This document shows positions 38,058 through 46,255 of a stretch of DNA of 64,000 bases, piece by piece. The position numbers were made by a program, and so were the translations under genes. Location: contig DASZME010000064.1 of NCBI GenBank assembly GCA_035551995.1, positions 55,156 to 119,155 on the forward strand, written 5' to 3'. How positions within the stretch are numbered: the first letter of the stretch is position 1; every line of letters begins with the position of its first letter. This DNA comes from RYN-428 sp035551995 (GTDB taxonomy: Bacteria > Planctomycetota > Phycisphaerae > Tepidisphaerales > Tepidisphaeraceae). Under the pieces are notes generated by a model. The model had not been told where the DNA came from. It worked only from the letters and a program-made list of their open reading frames with translations, and did no database searches.

Positions 38058-39638
38058 TCACTCCTGCCCCGACCGATGCGGCGGCTGGGCGCGGCCCTCG
38101 GCCAGCGCGGCCGTTTCGCCGTCTTCATCGATCGAATCTTTACGCTGTTGGCCCGCGTCGGACGCCTCGCCAAAACCCTGAATCGCCTCGATCTCCGGCG
38201 ACAGGTCAACGATTTCTTCCGCTCGTTCCTTATGCGTAACGACTTCCGGCGCACCGCCTTCGGCCGACTCCATGGCGCCGGGCATTGTCGCGCCGGCGGC
38301 TTCCGCCTCGACCGGCGCCAATTCCTCGGCGCCGTTGCCGGCGGCGCTTTCCTTCGCGGCCGCGGCCAATGCCGCCCCGAACGGATTGACCGACGCCTCG
38401 GCCGACGCCGAACGGGAAGCCCCGAGCATTGCCGCCCGATCCGTCGCTTTCGCCCGGGCATCGGTGGCCTTCTTCGCTTCCTGTTCGACGGCGACGATCT
38501 TTGCCTCCTGCCCGCAGCGCTCGACGGCCAGCAGAGCCGACGCCTCATCAAGCCCCAACTCTTCCTGAAGCGGGCCGGCGCCGACTTCGTCGATGTCGCG
38601 CACGTCGATCAGGCCCAACGCGATAATTTTATCGACGTGCTCCTGTGTCACGCCGGGGATTTGCTTGAGCGTCTGATCGAGCCGGGTGATGCCGTTCTGG
38701 AATTCCGGCGGGGTGAGAATATCCACGTCCCAGCCGGTCAATCGAGCGGCAAGCCGCACGTTCTGGCCGCGCTTGCCGATGGCAAGACTCAACTGATCAT
38801 CGTTCACCACCACCGTCGCCCGGCCCAACTCGAAACAGAGCGAGACTTCCGTTACTTCCGCCGGCTTGAGCGCGTTGGCGATCAGGATCTGGCTCGACTC
38901 GTTCCACCGCACGATGTCGATCTTTTCGCCGCCCAGCTCGTCGACGATGTTTTTGATTCGGCTTCCGCGCACGCCCACGCAGGCTCCGACCGCATCGACC
39001 TTCGAGTCGATCGAACTGACGGCGATCTTCGTCCGATGTCCCGGCTCGCGGGCCAGCGCCTTGATCTCGATCGTTCGCTCTCCCACTTCAGGCACTTCGC
39101 GCTCAAACAGCCGCCGAATCAACTCCGGGTGGCTTCGGCTCAAAATAATCTTGATGGCGTTGAGCGTATCCCGCACTTCCATGATAAGCGCCTGAATCCG
39201 CTCGCCGATCGCGTGTTGCTCGCCGGGAATCTGCTCGCTGCGCGGCATGATTCCCTCGGCCCGGCCCAGGTTGACGATCATCGTTCCGCCTTCAAATCGT
39301 GCGATGGTGCCGGTGATGATGGTGCCGACGCGGTCCTTGTATTCTTCGTAGATGCTGCCGCGTTCGTCCTGGCGAATCAATTGGATCATCACCTGCTTCA
39401 CCGTCTGCGCGCCGATTCGGCCGACGATTTTCAAATCCAGCGGCGTTCCCGCGCGGGTCGCGGAAATATCGCCGTTGGCGCGGTCCAGCGTGACGACAAA
39501 TTCGCTGGCGTCTTCGGTGTTGAACTGCTTGCGCATGCCCGATGCGATGGCCTGTTCGATATCCGTGTAGATCTGCTCCCGCTCGATGTTTTTGTCGCGG
39601 GCGATGCTGTCGACGATGCGGATCAGTTCTTGATTCAT
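38058..39638 (-). CDS. nusA: Transcription termination/antitermination factor NusA
   Basis: Started at the ATG at 39638 with GAGGAAT upstream, the protein has 526 residues. The N-terminal RNA-polymerase-binding domain (ELIRIVDSIARDKNIEREQI), S1 domain (about 130-200: GTIITGTIARFEGGTMIVNL), two KH domains (about 220-345: VSSIDSKVDAVGACVGVRGS, QLSLAIGKRGQNVRLAARLT) and a helix-hairpin-helix-like tail (ITRLDQTLKQIPGVTQEHVD) are all present. A further 120-residue Ala/Glu-rich tail follows. The long open frame upstream of 39638 is mostly repeat DNA and is not translated. It is the first gene of the translation block. Confidence 0.96.
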   Translation of the reverse strand: MNQELIRIVDSIARDKNIEREQIYTDIEQAIASGMRKQFNTEDASEFVVTLDRANGDISATRAGTPLDLKIVGRIGAQTVKQVMIQLIRQDERGSIYEEYKDRVGTIITGTIARFEGGTMIVNLGRAEGIMPRSEQIPGEQHAIGERIQALIMEVRDTLNAIKIILSRSHPELIRRLFEREVPEVGERTIEIKALAREPGHRTKIAVSSIDSKVDAVGACVGVRGSRIKNIVDELGGEKIDIVRWNESSQILIANALKPAEVTEVSLCFELGRATVVVNDDQLSLAIGKRGQNVRLAARLTGWDVDILTPPEFQNGITRLDQTLKQIPGVTQEHVDKIIALGLIDVRDIDEVGAGPLQEELGLDEASALLAVERCGQEAKIVAVEQEAKKATDARAKATDRAAMLGASRSASAEASVNPFGAALAAAAKESAAGNGAEELAPVEAEAAGATMPGAMESAEGGAPEVVTHKERAEEIVDLSPEIEAIQGFGEASDAGQQRKDSIDEDGETAALAEGRAQPPHRSGQE

Positions 39639-39656
39639 GATTCCTCGTTTGAAGAA

Positions 39657-39782
39657 GTTGTCGGTTTTCAGTTGCCAGTTGTCAGTAAGAAAAGAATCCT
39701 TACCCACGCCCAGCCGACTGATTTCTTCCACCTTCTTGTTTTTTACTGACAACTGACAACTGACAACTGACAACTGGCAACT
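39657..39782. repeat. Heptad hairpin repeat, copy 2 (upstream of nusA)
   Basis: The left arm holds TCAGTTGCCAGTTGTCAGT (39668-39686). The right arm (39745-39782) is four to five tandem CAACTGA/CAACTGG units. The arms can pair into a long hairpin in the nusA 5' region, immediately ahead of its ribosome site. Confidence 0.85.
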
Positions 39783-39925
39783 CTTTTCCGACACCAACGA
39801 AAATGGCCACCTGCACGGCGGCCACACCTCTCGCAAACCTGTTTCGACGGCTAAGCGGTCATCCGGTAAACCTCCGGATGCCCGCCGCGGCGGTCGAAAA
39901 CGGGCGAACTTGTCCATGCTGCTTA

Positions 39926-41197
39926 TTATGCAAGTGCATGGGCCGGCTCGCTCGTTTTGCTCAGGTTCGTCCCGGTCGCTCCGGGGGCGAAAAAGTGGAT
40001 CTTGCGCAAATCCGCGTGTAACGCGATTTGCGTGTCGATCTGAAGGCCCTCTTGCGCCTCCACCCGCGCGACCACCTGGTCATGCAGGACTGTGCTTGCG
40101 TAAACGTCCATATTATTACCCAATGGCTCGATCACGTTAAGCTTCATCTGAATCGGCGTCGCCGACTCCGATGGCCGAATGTGCAAATGTTCGGGACGAA
40201 TTCCCAGAACCACATGCCGGCCGACTGACGTTTCCAGCCGCTCCCGAAGGTACGGCGGAATGACAATGGTAAACCCATTCTTGCTTAGCGTCAACTCGCC
40301 GTCCCCCACAATCGGCATGCCGTCTTCGTCCGGCGCCGCCGACGCATGGTCGATCGGGCGACTGTTTTGCAGCTTTCCTTCCTGAAAAACCATCACGTCG
40401 CCCTGCATCCAAATCGCGCCATCGAAAAAATTCATCGGCGGCATCCCAATAAATCCCGCTACAAAACGATTAGCCGGGACATTATAGGTGACGAGGGGCG
40501 TATCCGCCTGCTGAATCACGCCGTCTTTCATCACCACGATCCGATCGCCCAGCGTCATCGCTTCTTCCTGATCGTGGGTGACATAAATCGTCGTGGTCTT
40601 GAGACGGCGATGCAGGCGCTTGAGCTCCGCGCGCGTTGTCACGCGTAACTTGGCGTCAAGGTTGCTGAGCGGCTCATCGAACAAAAACGCCGCCGGCTCG
40701 CGTACGATCGCCCGCCCTACCGCCACCCGCTGGCGTTGCCCGCCCGAAAGCTGGCGGGGCTTGCGATCCATCAAGTGTTCGATCTCCAAAATTCTCGCGG
40801 CTTGCGTGACGCGAGAATTGATCTCCCCTCTGATCCGTCTGGACTCCGTCGGATGCGACATCCGCCAGATCGGCCCCGGCAACATCCGCAGCCGCAGCCC
40901 GAACGACATATTTTTCCGCACGGTCATGTGTGGATAAAGGGCATAGTTTTGAAACACCATCGCGATATCCCGATCCTTCGGCGGCACGCCGTTGACGACA
41001 CGATCGCCGATGCGAATCTCACCGGCGGTTATTTCCTCCAGCCCCGCGATCATGCGCAAGGTGGTCGTCTTCCCGCACCCGGAAGGGCCGACGAGAACGA
41101 CGAACTCCTGATCGGCGATAACCAAATCAATCGCGTCGACGGCTTTGACGCCGCCGGGATAAACCTTGGTGATTTTATCGAGTTGAACACGTGCCAT
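39926..41197 (-). CDS. ugpC: UgpC/MalK-type ABC transporter ATP-binding protein
   Basis: The 423-residue ATPase energises sugar or glycerol-phosphate importers. It has Walker [13 protein letters not shown] (about 38-49), Q-loop [15 protein letters not shown], signature [14 protein letters not shown] (about 154-167), Walker [16 protein letters not shown] and switch [20 protein letters not shown]-terminal TOBE/MalK regulatory region (about 245-405) includes [14 protein letters not shown]. An insertion of roughly 30 residues after [10 protein letters not shown] is unlike the compact canonical protein. Partner permeases and binding protein are not adjacent, as often for shared MalK-type ATPases. 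The gene symbol is a best family fit, not a substrate claim. Confidence 0.88.
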   Translation of the reverse strand: MARVQLDKITKVYPGGVKAVDAIDLVIADQEFVVLVGPSGCGKTTTLRMIAGLEEITAGEIRIGDRVVNGVPPKDRDIAMVFQNYALYPHMTVRKNMSFGLRLRMLPGPIWRMSHPTESRRIRGEINSRVTQAARILEIEHLMDRKPRQLSGGQRQRVAVGRAIVREPAAFLFDEPLSNLDAKLRVTTRAELKRLHRRLKTTTIYVTHDQEEAMTLGDRIVVMKDGVIQQADTPLVTYNVPANRFVAGFIGMPPMNFFDGAIWMQGDVMVFQEGKLQNSRPIDHASAAPDEDGMPIVGDGELTLSKNGFTIVIPPYLRERLETSVGRHVVLGIRPEHLHIRPSESATPIQMKLNVIEPLGNNMDVYASTVLHDQVVARVEAQEGLQIDTQIALHADLRKIHFFAPGATGTNLSKTSEPAHALA

Positions 41198-41243
41198 AGG
41201 GAATGCCGCAATGCGAGAAAATAGCCGCCGGATTGCAGCGGCT

Positions 41244-41273
41244 ACAATAGAGGGGCGATCGTCAAGACGTCAA
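41244..41273 (-). promoter_or_regulatory. Putative promoter of the UgpC-type ATPase
   Basis: On the minus strand, TTGACG (41273-41268) and TATTGT (41249-41244) are separated by 18 bases, about 45 bases upstream of the start codon. A second TTGACG (41265-41260) lies within the spacer. Confidence 0.45.
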
Positions 41274-41393
41274 GCGAACGGATTTTTGCGCGGCTGATCT
41301 GCCTGGCGATTTTTGCGATGATTGGGAGGCGGCTCGATTTGCGCAATGAGATATTGACCGGGAAAATCAGTCGAGGTGGACCTGTGGTTCGGC

Positions 41394-41399
41394 TATAAT
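41394..41399 (+). promoter_or_regulatory. TATAAT element upstream of the antitoxin-like gene
   Basis: A perfect TATAAT occurs 122 bases before the start at 41522. The -35 position (TCGAGG) is poor, so the assignment is weak. Confidence 0.3.
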
Positions 41400-41521
41400 A
41401 TGTTCGGAGCGATTGAGATCGGGGTCAATCGACTTGATGAGCTTAAGTGAACTTTCGAGAATCTGTTTCCGCGAAGAATTAAATTGCGCCTGTTCCAATC
41501 GATTGTTATTGAGGTGTGGAT

Positions 41522-41896
41522 ATGAGTGAACTGCCAGTTCCGCAATTCGGAGACGAGCCTGTTCGCGACTGGAGAAAGCACTCTCCCATTCCGACTGCGG
41601 AGGATGAGGAAAACGATAGCGAAGACGGGTCTGATGAAGACGCCCGATTCGCCGAAGCCACGCTCGGATTTTCTTTAAGCGAGGAGTTCGAAGCGGAATC
41701 CGAAGATGATGAATCCGATGACGAAGCGGTTCAGGCGACGCCCGCCGCCTTGGACCAACCCCAAACGCACGATCTAAACCCGGCGGATCTTAATGCAATC
41801 GATCGATCCGAAGATCAAATTGAGCGCGGCGAAGTTCATCACGGGAACGATATCCGCGAGCAGGTGAGAAAGGCTTTCCTCGGCAAATCAGAATAA
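41522..41896 (+). CDS. Acidic antitoxin-like protein paired with a broken RelE/ParE toxin
   Basis: The ATG at 41522 gives 124 residues; a GTG two codons earlier is also possible. The N-terminal two thirds are strongly acidic and probably disordered (EDEENDSEDGSDEDARF, EFEAESEDDESDDEA). The C-terminal part LNAIDRSEDQIERGEVHHGN followed by DIREQVRKAFLG resembles the end of antitoxins partnered with RelE/ParE toxins, which insert into the toxin. The toxin frame begins five bases downstream. Since that toxin is inactivated, this gene is either a leftover or an immunity function against related toxins elsewhere. The acidic N-terminus is unusual for the family. Confidence 0.6.
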   Translation: MSELPVPQFGDEPVRDWRKHSPIPTAEDEENDSEDGSDEDARFAEATLGFSLSEEFEAESEDDESDDEAVQATPAALDQPQTHDLNPADLNAIDRSEDQIERGEVHHGNDIREQVRKAFLGKSE

Positions 41897-41901
41897 TCGT
41901 G

Positions 41902-42215
41902 ATGGCCGAGATCTACCGTGTTATCCTCACTGCCGGGGCGCTGTCCGACCTTCGAGAATTGCGGATTACATCCGCAAGGATTCGTTCCAAAACGCGGCGG
42001 AAGTGGAGCAAACGATCCTGGCGGCCATCGATGCGTTGGCGACGCTGCCGGCACGCTTCTAGCGAGTCGGCGCCAGCAGAAAGCGGGGAACACCCATCCA
42101 TGCGCGGGTGGTCAGGCCGTTCGTCATCTATTACCGCACGGACCATCAGTCGGCTTCGGTGCACGTACTGCACATTGTCCACGGCAAACGACGGCAGCCT
42201 GTCGATTTCAAATGA
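41902..42215 (+). pseudogene. RelE/ParE-type toxin gene broken by a frameshift and a nonsense codon
   Basis: The frame opens with MAEIYRVILTAGALSDLRE and then must shift at 41957-41958 to continue as IADYIRKDSFQNAAEVEQTI, LAAIDALATLPARF. A one-base deletion (GAAATT to GAATT) explains it. In the shifted frame an in-frame TAG occurs at 42060-42062, after which RVGASRKRGTPIHARVVRPF, VIYYRTDHQSASVHVLHIVH and GKRRQPVDF run to TGA at 42213. Together these make a complete ParE/RelE toxin (typically a ribonuclease or gyrase poison, about 100 residues). Two independent lesions show it is not functional. Confidence 0.88.
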
Positions 42216-42286
42216 AAACCTTTGGCTTTCGGACCCGCACTCTTTCACTTCCAGGCGATTTGTTGGACGATGTGACGAACTTTGCA

Positions 42287-43285
42287 ATGTCCACGATCAT
42301 CCGCCCTATTCTTGATCCCCCATCCGCATCGCCGGCGACCCGACGCGCGCCGGCGCCGGACCATGTGTTGGGCAGGCTGCTGGCCAGCGGGCGCGTCGTC
42401 ATCGGCGGCGGAATACTCGCGTTGATCGTCGTGGCCTGCGTGGCGGCATTGCCGTTCACGCTGAAGGATAAATCCGCCGACGGCGATAAAAACCCGTTCT
42501 ACTATGACCAGCAACAATCCGAACTGACCCGGCATCCGCCGCGGATGTGGCCGATCTCGCAATGGTTTGGCTCCGATACGCTGGGCCGGAGCCTCCTGTC
42601 GCGATGCCTCCTGGGCGGCACGATCAGCCTGGGCATCGGCGTGGCCGCGGCGTCCATCTCCGTCGTTCTCGGCGTCAGCGTCGGACTCCTGGCCGGTTAT
42701 CGCGGCGGATGGATCGACGCCCTGCTCATGCGAACGGTCGACGTGCTTTATGGGCTTCCCTACGTTTTGCTGATCATCCTCATGAAGATCGCGCTGGAGC
42801 CGGCCCTGGGCAAGATCGGTTTCAAACCCGCGGCGGCAAATCTGGTCGTCTTATTTCTGGCAATCGGATTGGTCAGTTGGCTGACGATGGCTCGCGTCGT
42901 ACGGGGGCAGGTATTGAGTCTTCGCGCCCAGCCGTTCATCGAAGCGTGTCAGGCGTGCGGATTGACCGAATGGCGAATCTTCACGCGCCATCTGTTGCCG
43001 AATTTGATCGGGCCGATCAGCGTCTATGCGACGCTCACCGTTCCGCAGGCGATTTTGCAGGAGTCGTTCTTGAGCTTTCTGGGGATCGGGATTCAGCCGC
43101 CGATGCCGACGTGGGGCTTGTTGGCCAGCGACGGGTTGATGCCGGCGCTGAATCCGATTCATCATTACTGGTACATGCTGCTGACGCCATGTCTGTTGTT
43201 GAGCGTGACGCTGTTGAGTTTGAACTTTCTGGGGGATGGATTGCGAGACGTCTTCGATCCGAAACGCGACGCGGCGAAGGTGTAA
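42287..43285 (+). CDS. Orphan DppC/OppC-type ABC transporter permease
   Basis: From the ATG at 42287 the product has 332 residues; the open frame further upstream overlaps the toxin pseudogene. It carries an N-terminal cytoplasmic segment, one helix (VVIGGGILALIVVACVAALPF), a periplasmic loop with WFGSDTLGRSLLSRCLLGG, and a C-terminal BPD_transp_1 domain (about 110-325) with the EAA-loop EACQACGLTEWRIFTRHLLP. Such proteins are one of two permeases in peptide or nickel importers. No DppB, ATPase or binding protein is adjacent, so partners must be encoded elsewhere, or the gene is a relic. No clear ribosome site precedes it. Confidence 0.88.
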   Translation: MSTIIRPILDPPSASPATRRAPAPDHVLGRLLASGRVVIGGGILALIVVACVAALPFTLKDKSADGDKNPFYYDQQQSELTRHPPRMWPISQWFGSDTLGRSLLSRCLLGGTISLGIGVAAASISVVLGVSVGLLAGYRGGWIDALLMRTVDVLYGLPYVLLIILMKIALEPALGKIGFKPAAANLVVLFLAIGLVSWLTMARVVRGQVLSLRAQPFIEACQACGLTEWRIFTRHLLPNLIGPISVYATLTVPQAILQESFLSFLGIGIQPPMPTWGLLASDGLMPALNPIHHYWYMLLTPCLLLSVTLLSLNFLGDGLRDVFDPKRDAAKV

Positions 43286-43323
43286 GATTCGCTCGCATCG
43301 GGGAACAGCCGCGGATGTCAAAC

Positions 43324-43400
43324 ATGGATAGACAGGATGGACAGGATAAAGGCGAAAAATGCTGCCTCTTGCCGTCATCCTGTCCATATTGTTCGTCCAT
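43324..43400. repeat. Inverted repeat with ACAGGATGGACAGGAT-type arms
   Basis: The left arm (43324-43347) reads ATGGATAGACAGGATGGACA plus GGAT. The right arm (43377-43400) is largely its reverse complement, with a 29-base centre. Elements with this ACAGGATGGACAGGAT core recur in several environmental bacterial genomes (from memory). It lies downstream of the permease gene and upstream of the DUF6797 gene. Confidence 0.75.
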
Positions 43401-43589
43401 ATCGAGAATTCGGCGCATCGGCGAGGCGCTTCGCGGTGGTCGCAGTCCAGATCCTGCATTTTGATTTCCCATTGTAAGAAATCTTGACGGCGCAGCGACC
43501 AACCCACGCCGCATCCAATGCACGCGCGAAAACGGATATCCGTTCCGGCAGTAGTGCAATTGCTTCGATTATCACAGGAGATTTCCAAA

Positions 43590-45980
43590 GTGTTTTATCG
43601 CCGATTATCCGCCATCGCCGTCCTTTCCGTCGCTACGTTCGCGAGTTCGGTTGCATTTGCCGCTCCGAAACCCAAGGCCAAACCCGATCCCAACGCGCCG
43701 ACGCCGTGGGACAATCTCGATTACGGCCCTTTCCTGTCCGCCACCGTCCTTGCCAAACAACCCGTCAACAACATGACCTACAAAGGCGTGGCCGTGAAGC
43801 TCGGGAAAGTGAAAGTAGACGGCAAGGAAACCGACGCGGCGATCTGTTTCGACACGCAGTTGATGCGCGTCAGCGCAGGATGGACCGGCGATTTTCTCCG
43901 GTTGCGAAACGTCGGATTCACCGGTGAACACGGCCCGTGCCCCACCGTCGCCGGAGACGTTAAATTCGGCACGCGCAACGCCCCCGCCTGGGCACAAAAA
44001 GACGGATCGTTTATCGATCCGCGCATCGCGCTCCATGGCGAAGCCTTCGGAGGAATGCCGCGAGAATATCTGCACTACAAGGGATTGTATCGCCATGGCG
44101 ATCAGGTCGTGTTCTCTTATAGCGTGAATGGAATGGACGTACTGGAAACGCCGGGAGTGCAGGAAATCTACGACCATTATCTCGCCTTTACCCGCACGTT
44201 CGAAGTGGGTCCGTCTCCACTGACGCAAACGTTCATCGCGAGGGTCGTGGAGGACGCCGAAAAAGTCGGTGACTGGGGCTCGGTTATCACCGGACCCGCG
44301 GCCACGGCAGTTACAGCCGATTTTTTCCCAACCGAAGACCACAAGGGGAAAGAACTTCGCGTTTCTATCAAGCCGCATGCGCAAAAAGAAGTATTTCGGA
44401 TCGCCACTTACAATGGGCTCAAACCAATGGCGCCTTTCCTTGGTCCGTTGGACCCGGCCAGCGTTCCCCTGGCCGATTTCTCCGCTCTCACCAAAGGCGG
44501 CCCCGCCCACTGGTCTCAGGAAATTCCCGGCGACGGAACCAAACTCCAAGCCGAGCCGAAAAAAGACGCCGATAAAGCCGCTTACGTCCTCGACGAAATC
44601 GGCCTTCCCTCCATCCCCTCCAACTGGCCGCGCCTGCGATTCGGCGGATTTGATTTCTTCCCCGATGGTCACAGCGCGGCGCTGTGCACCTGGAATGGCG
44701 ACGTCTATATCGTCAAAGGAATCGACGACAAGCTCGATCATGTCACCTGGCGGCGAATCGCCGGCGGCATGTTCCAAACGCTCGGCCTTAAAATCATCGA
44801 CGGCAATGTTTACGTTCATGGCCGCGATCAGATCACCATTCTCCACGATCTGGACGGCGACGGCGAAGCCGATTTCTACGAATGCTTCAATAACGACGTC
44901 GCCATGACCGATCATTTCCACGAATTCGCCTTTGACCTCCAACAAGACGCGGCGGGCAACCTTTACATTATCAAAGGCGGCGGCGTGAACCCCGGCGGCC
45001 GAGGTTTCCAACTTCCCATCACCCGCAATCACGGGTCGCTGATGAAAATTTCCAAGGATGGAAGCAAACTCGAAGTGCTCGCCACCGGCTTCCGCGCCCC
45101 CAACGGCATGTGCGTCCGCGAAGACGGGCAAGCCGTTACCGGCGACAATCAAGGCTCCTGGACCCCGGTCGATCGTCTCAACTGGATCAAGCCGGGTATG
45201 TTCTGCGGCGTGCCCGAACTCTCCCACATCACGCCCGCGCCGACCATCACCGACAACCCTCTCTGCTGGTTCATCTACCCAAGCTGGGACAACTCCTGCG
45301 GCGATCCCGTCTTCGTCACCGGCGACAAATGGGGCCAACCCAAGGGCGAACTTTTCTACCTCTCCTACGGCCAAACCTCCCTGCTCCATATCCTCCACGA
45401 AGAAGTAGACGGCCAAATTCAGGGCGGCGCCACCCGTTTCCCCTGGCATTTCCAAACCGGCGGTATGCGCGCGCGATTCAATCCCGCCGACGGCCAACTG
45501 TACGTCTGCGGATTCCAGGGCTGGCAGACCAACGCCAAGCGCGGGACCGCTTTCGAGCGCGTCCGCTACACCGGGCGCAAGATTTACACGCCGACCGCGC
45601 TTCACGTGAAAGATACAGGCATCGAGGTTACCTTCGCAGAGCCATTGAAAAAGGAATCGGCCGAAGACGCCGGCGCCTGGGCGATCGAGCAGTGGAACTA
45701 TCGCTGGACCGACAACTACGGCTCCCCGGAAGTGAAAGTTTCCGATCCGAAAAAGAACGGCCACGATCAACTCGACGTCAAGTCGGTCAAGCTGTCGAGC
45801 GACGGCAAAACGGTTTTCCTCGAAGTGGCCGATTTGCAACCGGTGATGCAAATGCTCATCCGCGGCAACGGGATTGAGACCGCCGACGGAACGCCGATCA
45901 CGGTGGAAATCGCCAACACGATCAATGCGGTGAAGGGAAAGAAACTCGTGGTGGAAGTGGGAAAAGTGGAGGCAAAATAG
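43590..45980 (+). CDS. DUF6797 / glucose-sorbosone-dehydrogenase-like exported protein
   Basis: The GTG at 43590, with CAGGAG nine bases upstream, begins a signal peptide (LSAIAVLSVATFASSVAFA) at the right place; an ATG 24 codons earlier does not. The 796-residue protein has an N-terminal DUF6797-type region (about 35-270: PWDNLDYGPFLSATVLAKQP, GVAVKLG, GDFLRLRNVGFTGEHG), then a six-bladed propeller resembling glucose/sorbosone dehydrogenases (about 350-660: DVYIVKG, DLDGDGEADFYECFNND, TGFRAPNGMCVREDG). A further C-terminal beta domain (about 670-790) follows. It is probably periplasmic and may oxidise sugars or bind polysaccharide. It precedes the pentahaem cytochrome by 275 bases and may pass electrons to it (inference). 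Confidence 0.82.
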   Translation: MFYRRLSAIAVLSVATFASSVAFAAPKPKAKPDPNAPTPWDNLDYGPFLSATVLAKQPVNNMTYKGVAVKLGKVKVDGKETDAAICFDTQLMRVSAGWTGDFLRLRNVGFTGEHGPCPTVAGDVKFGTRNAPAWAQKDGSFIDPRIALHGEAFGGMPREYLHYKGLYRHGDQVVFSYSVNGMDVLETPGVQEIYDHYLAFTRTFEVGPSPLTQTFIARVVEDAEKVGDWGSVITGPAATAVTADFFPTEDHKGKELRVSIKPHAQKEVFRIATYNGLKPMAPFLGPLDPASVPLADFSALTKGGPAHWSQEIPGDGTKLQAEPKKDADKAAYVLDEIGLPSIPSNWPRLRFGGFDFFPDGHSAALCTWNGDVYIVKGIDDKLDHVTWRRIAGGMFQTLGLKIIDGNVYVHGRDQITILHDLDGDGEADFYECFNNDVAMTDHFHEFAFDLQQDAAGNLYIIKGGGVNPGGRGFQLPITRNHGSLMKISKDGSKLEVLATGFRAPNGMCVREDGQAVTGDNQGSWTPVDRLNWIKPGMFCGVPELSHITPAPTITDNPLCWFIYPSWDNSCGDPVFVTGDKWGQPKGELFYLSYGQTSLLHILHEEVDGQIQGGATRFPWHFQTGGMRARFNPADGQLYVCGFQGWQTNAKRGTAFERVRYTGRKIYTPTALHVKDTGIEVTFAEPLKKESAEDAGAWAIEQWNYRWTDNYGSPEVKVSDPKKNGHDQLDVKSVKLSSDGKTVFLEVADLQPVMQMLIRGNGIETADGTPITVEIANTINAVKGKKLVVEVGKVEAK

Positions 45981-46009
45981 AACGACGCGGAGGCGATCGT
46001 TCGAAGAAG

Positions 46010-46040
46010 TCGTTAGTTGTTAGTTGCTATTTGTCAGTGA
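46010..46040. repeat. Degenerate half-copy of the heptad hairpin repeat
   Basis: GTTAGTTGTTAGTTGCTATT and the neighbouring TTGTCAGTGA are recognisable as one arm of the CAACTGG/CAACTGA family on the opposite strand. The second arm is missing. Confidence 0.55.
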
Positions 46041-46255
46041 ATGCAAGAAATTGCAGAGACCGGCAATTGACGGCGAAGTGACGAACGACGAATTCAAACC
46101 AACGATGGGCCAATTGTTCGATCAAACCCGCCGTGATCGCACCGTGCTGGCGCCGTGCTTGTACGGCGGGGAGAGCGGCGCGACAGGATAAGAGGCTGGC
46201 ATGTGACCGCAAATCAACCGGTGGGATTCGTTGCGCATCAACAGGTTTTCATTCT

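Noticed and set aside
38272..39749. Forward frames across nusA
   Set aside because: They are antisense frames made possible by high GC content; the NusA domains are on the reverse strand.
39639..39917. N-terminal extension of nusA in the open frame
   Set aside because: The segment consists mainly of hairpin repeat DNA, and a good ribosome site lies just before the ATG at 39638.
43605..45851. 748-codon reverse frame over the DUF6797 gene
   Set aside because: Shadow of the forward gene; no start signal and no recognisable motif.
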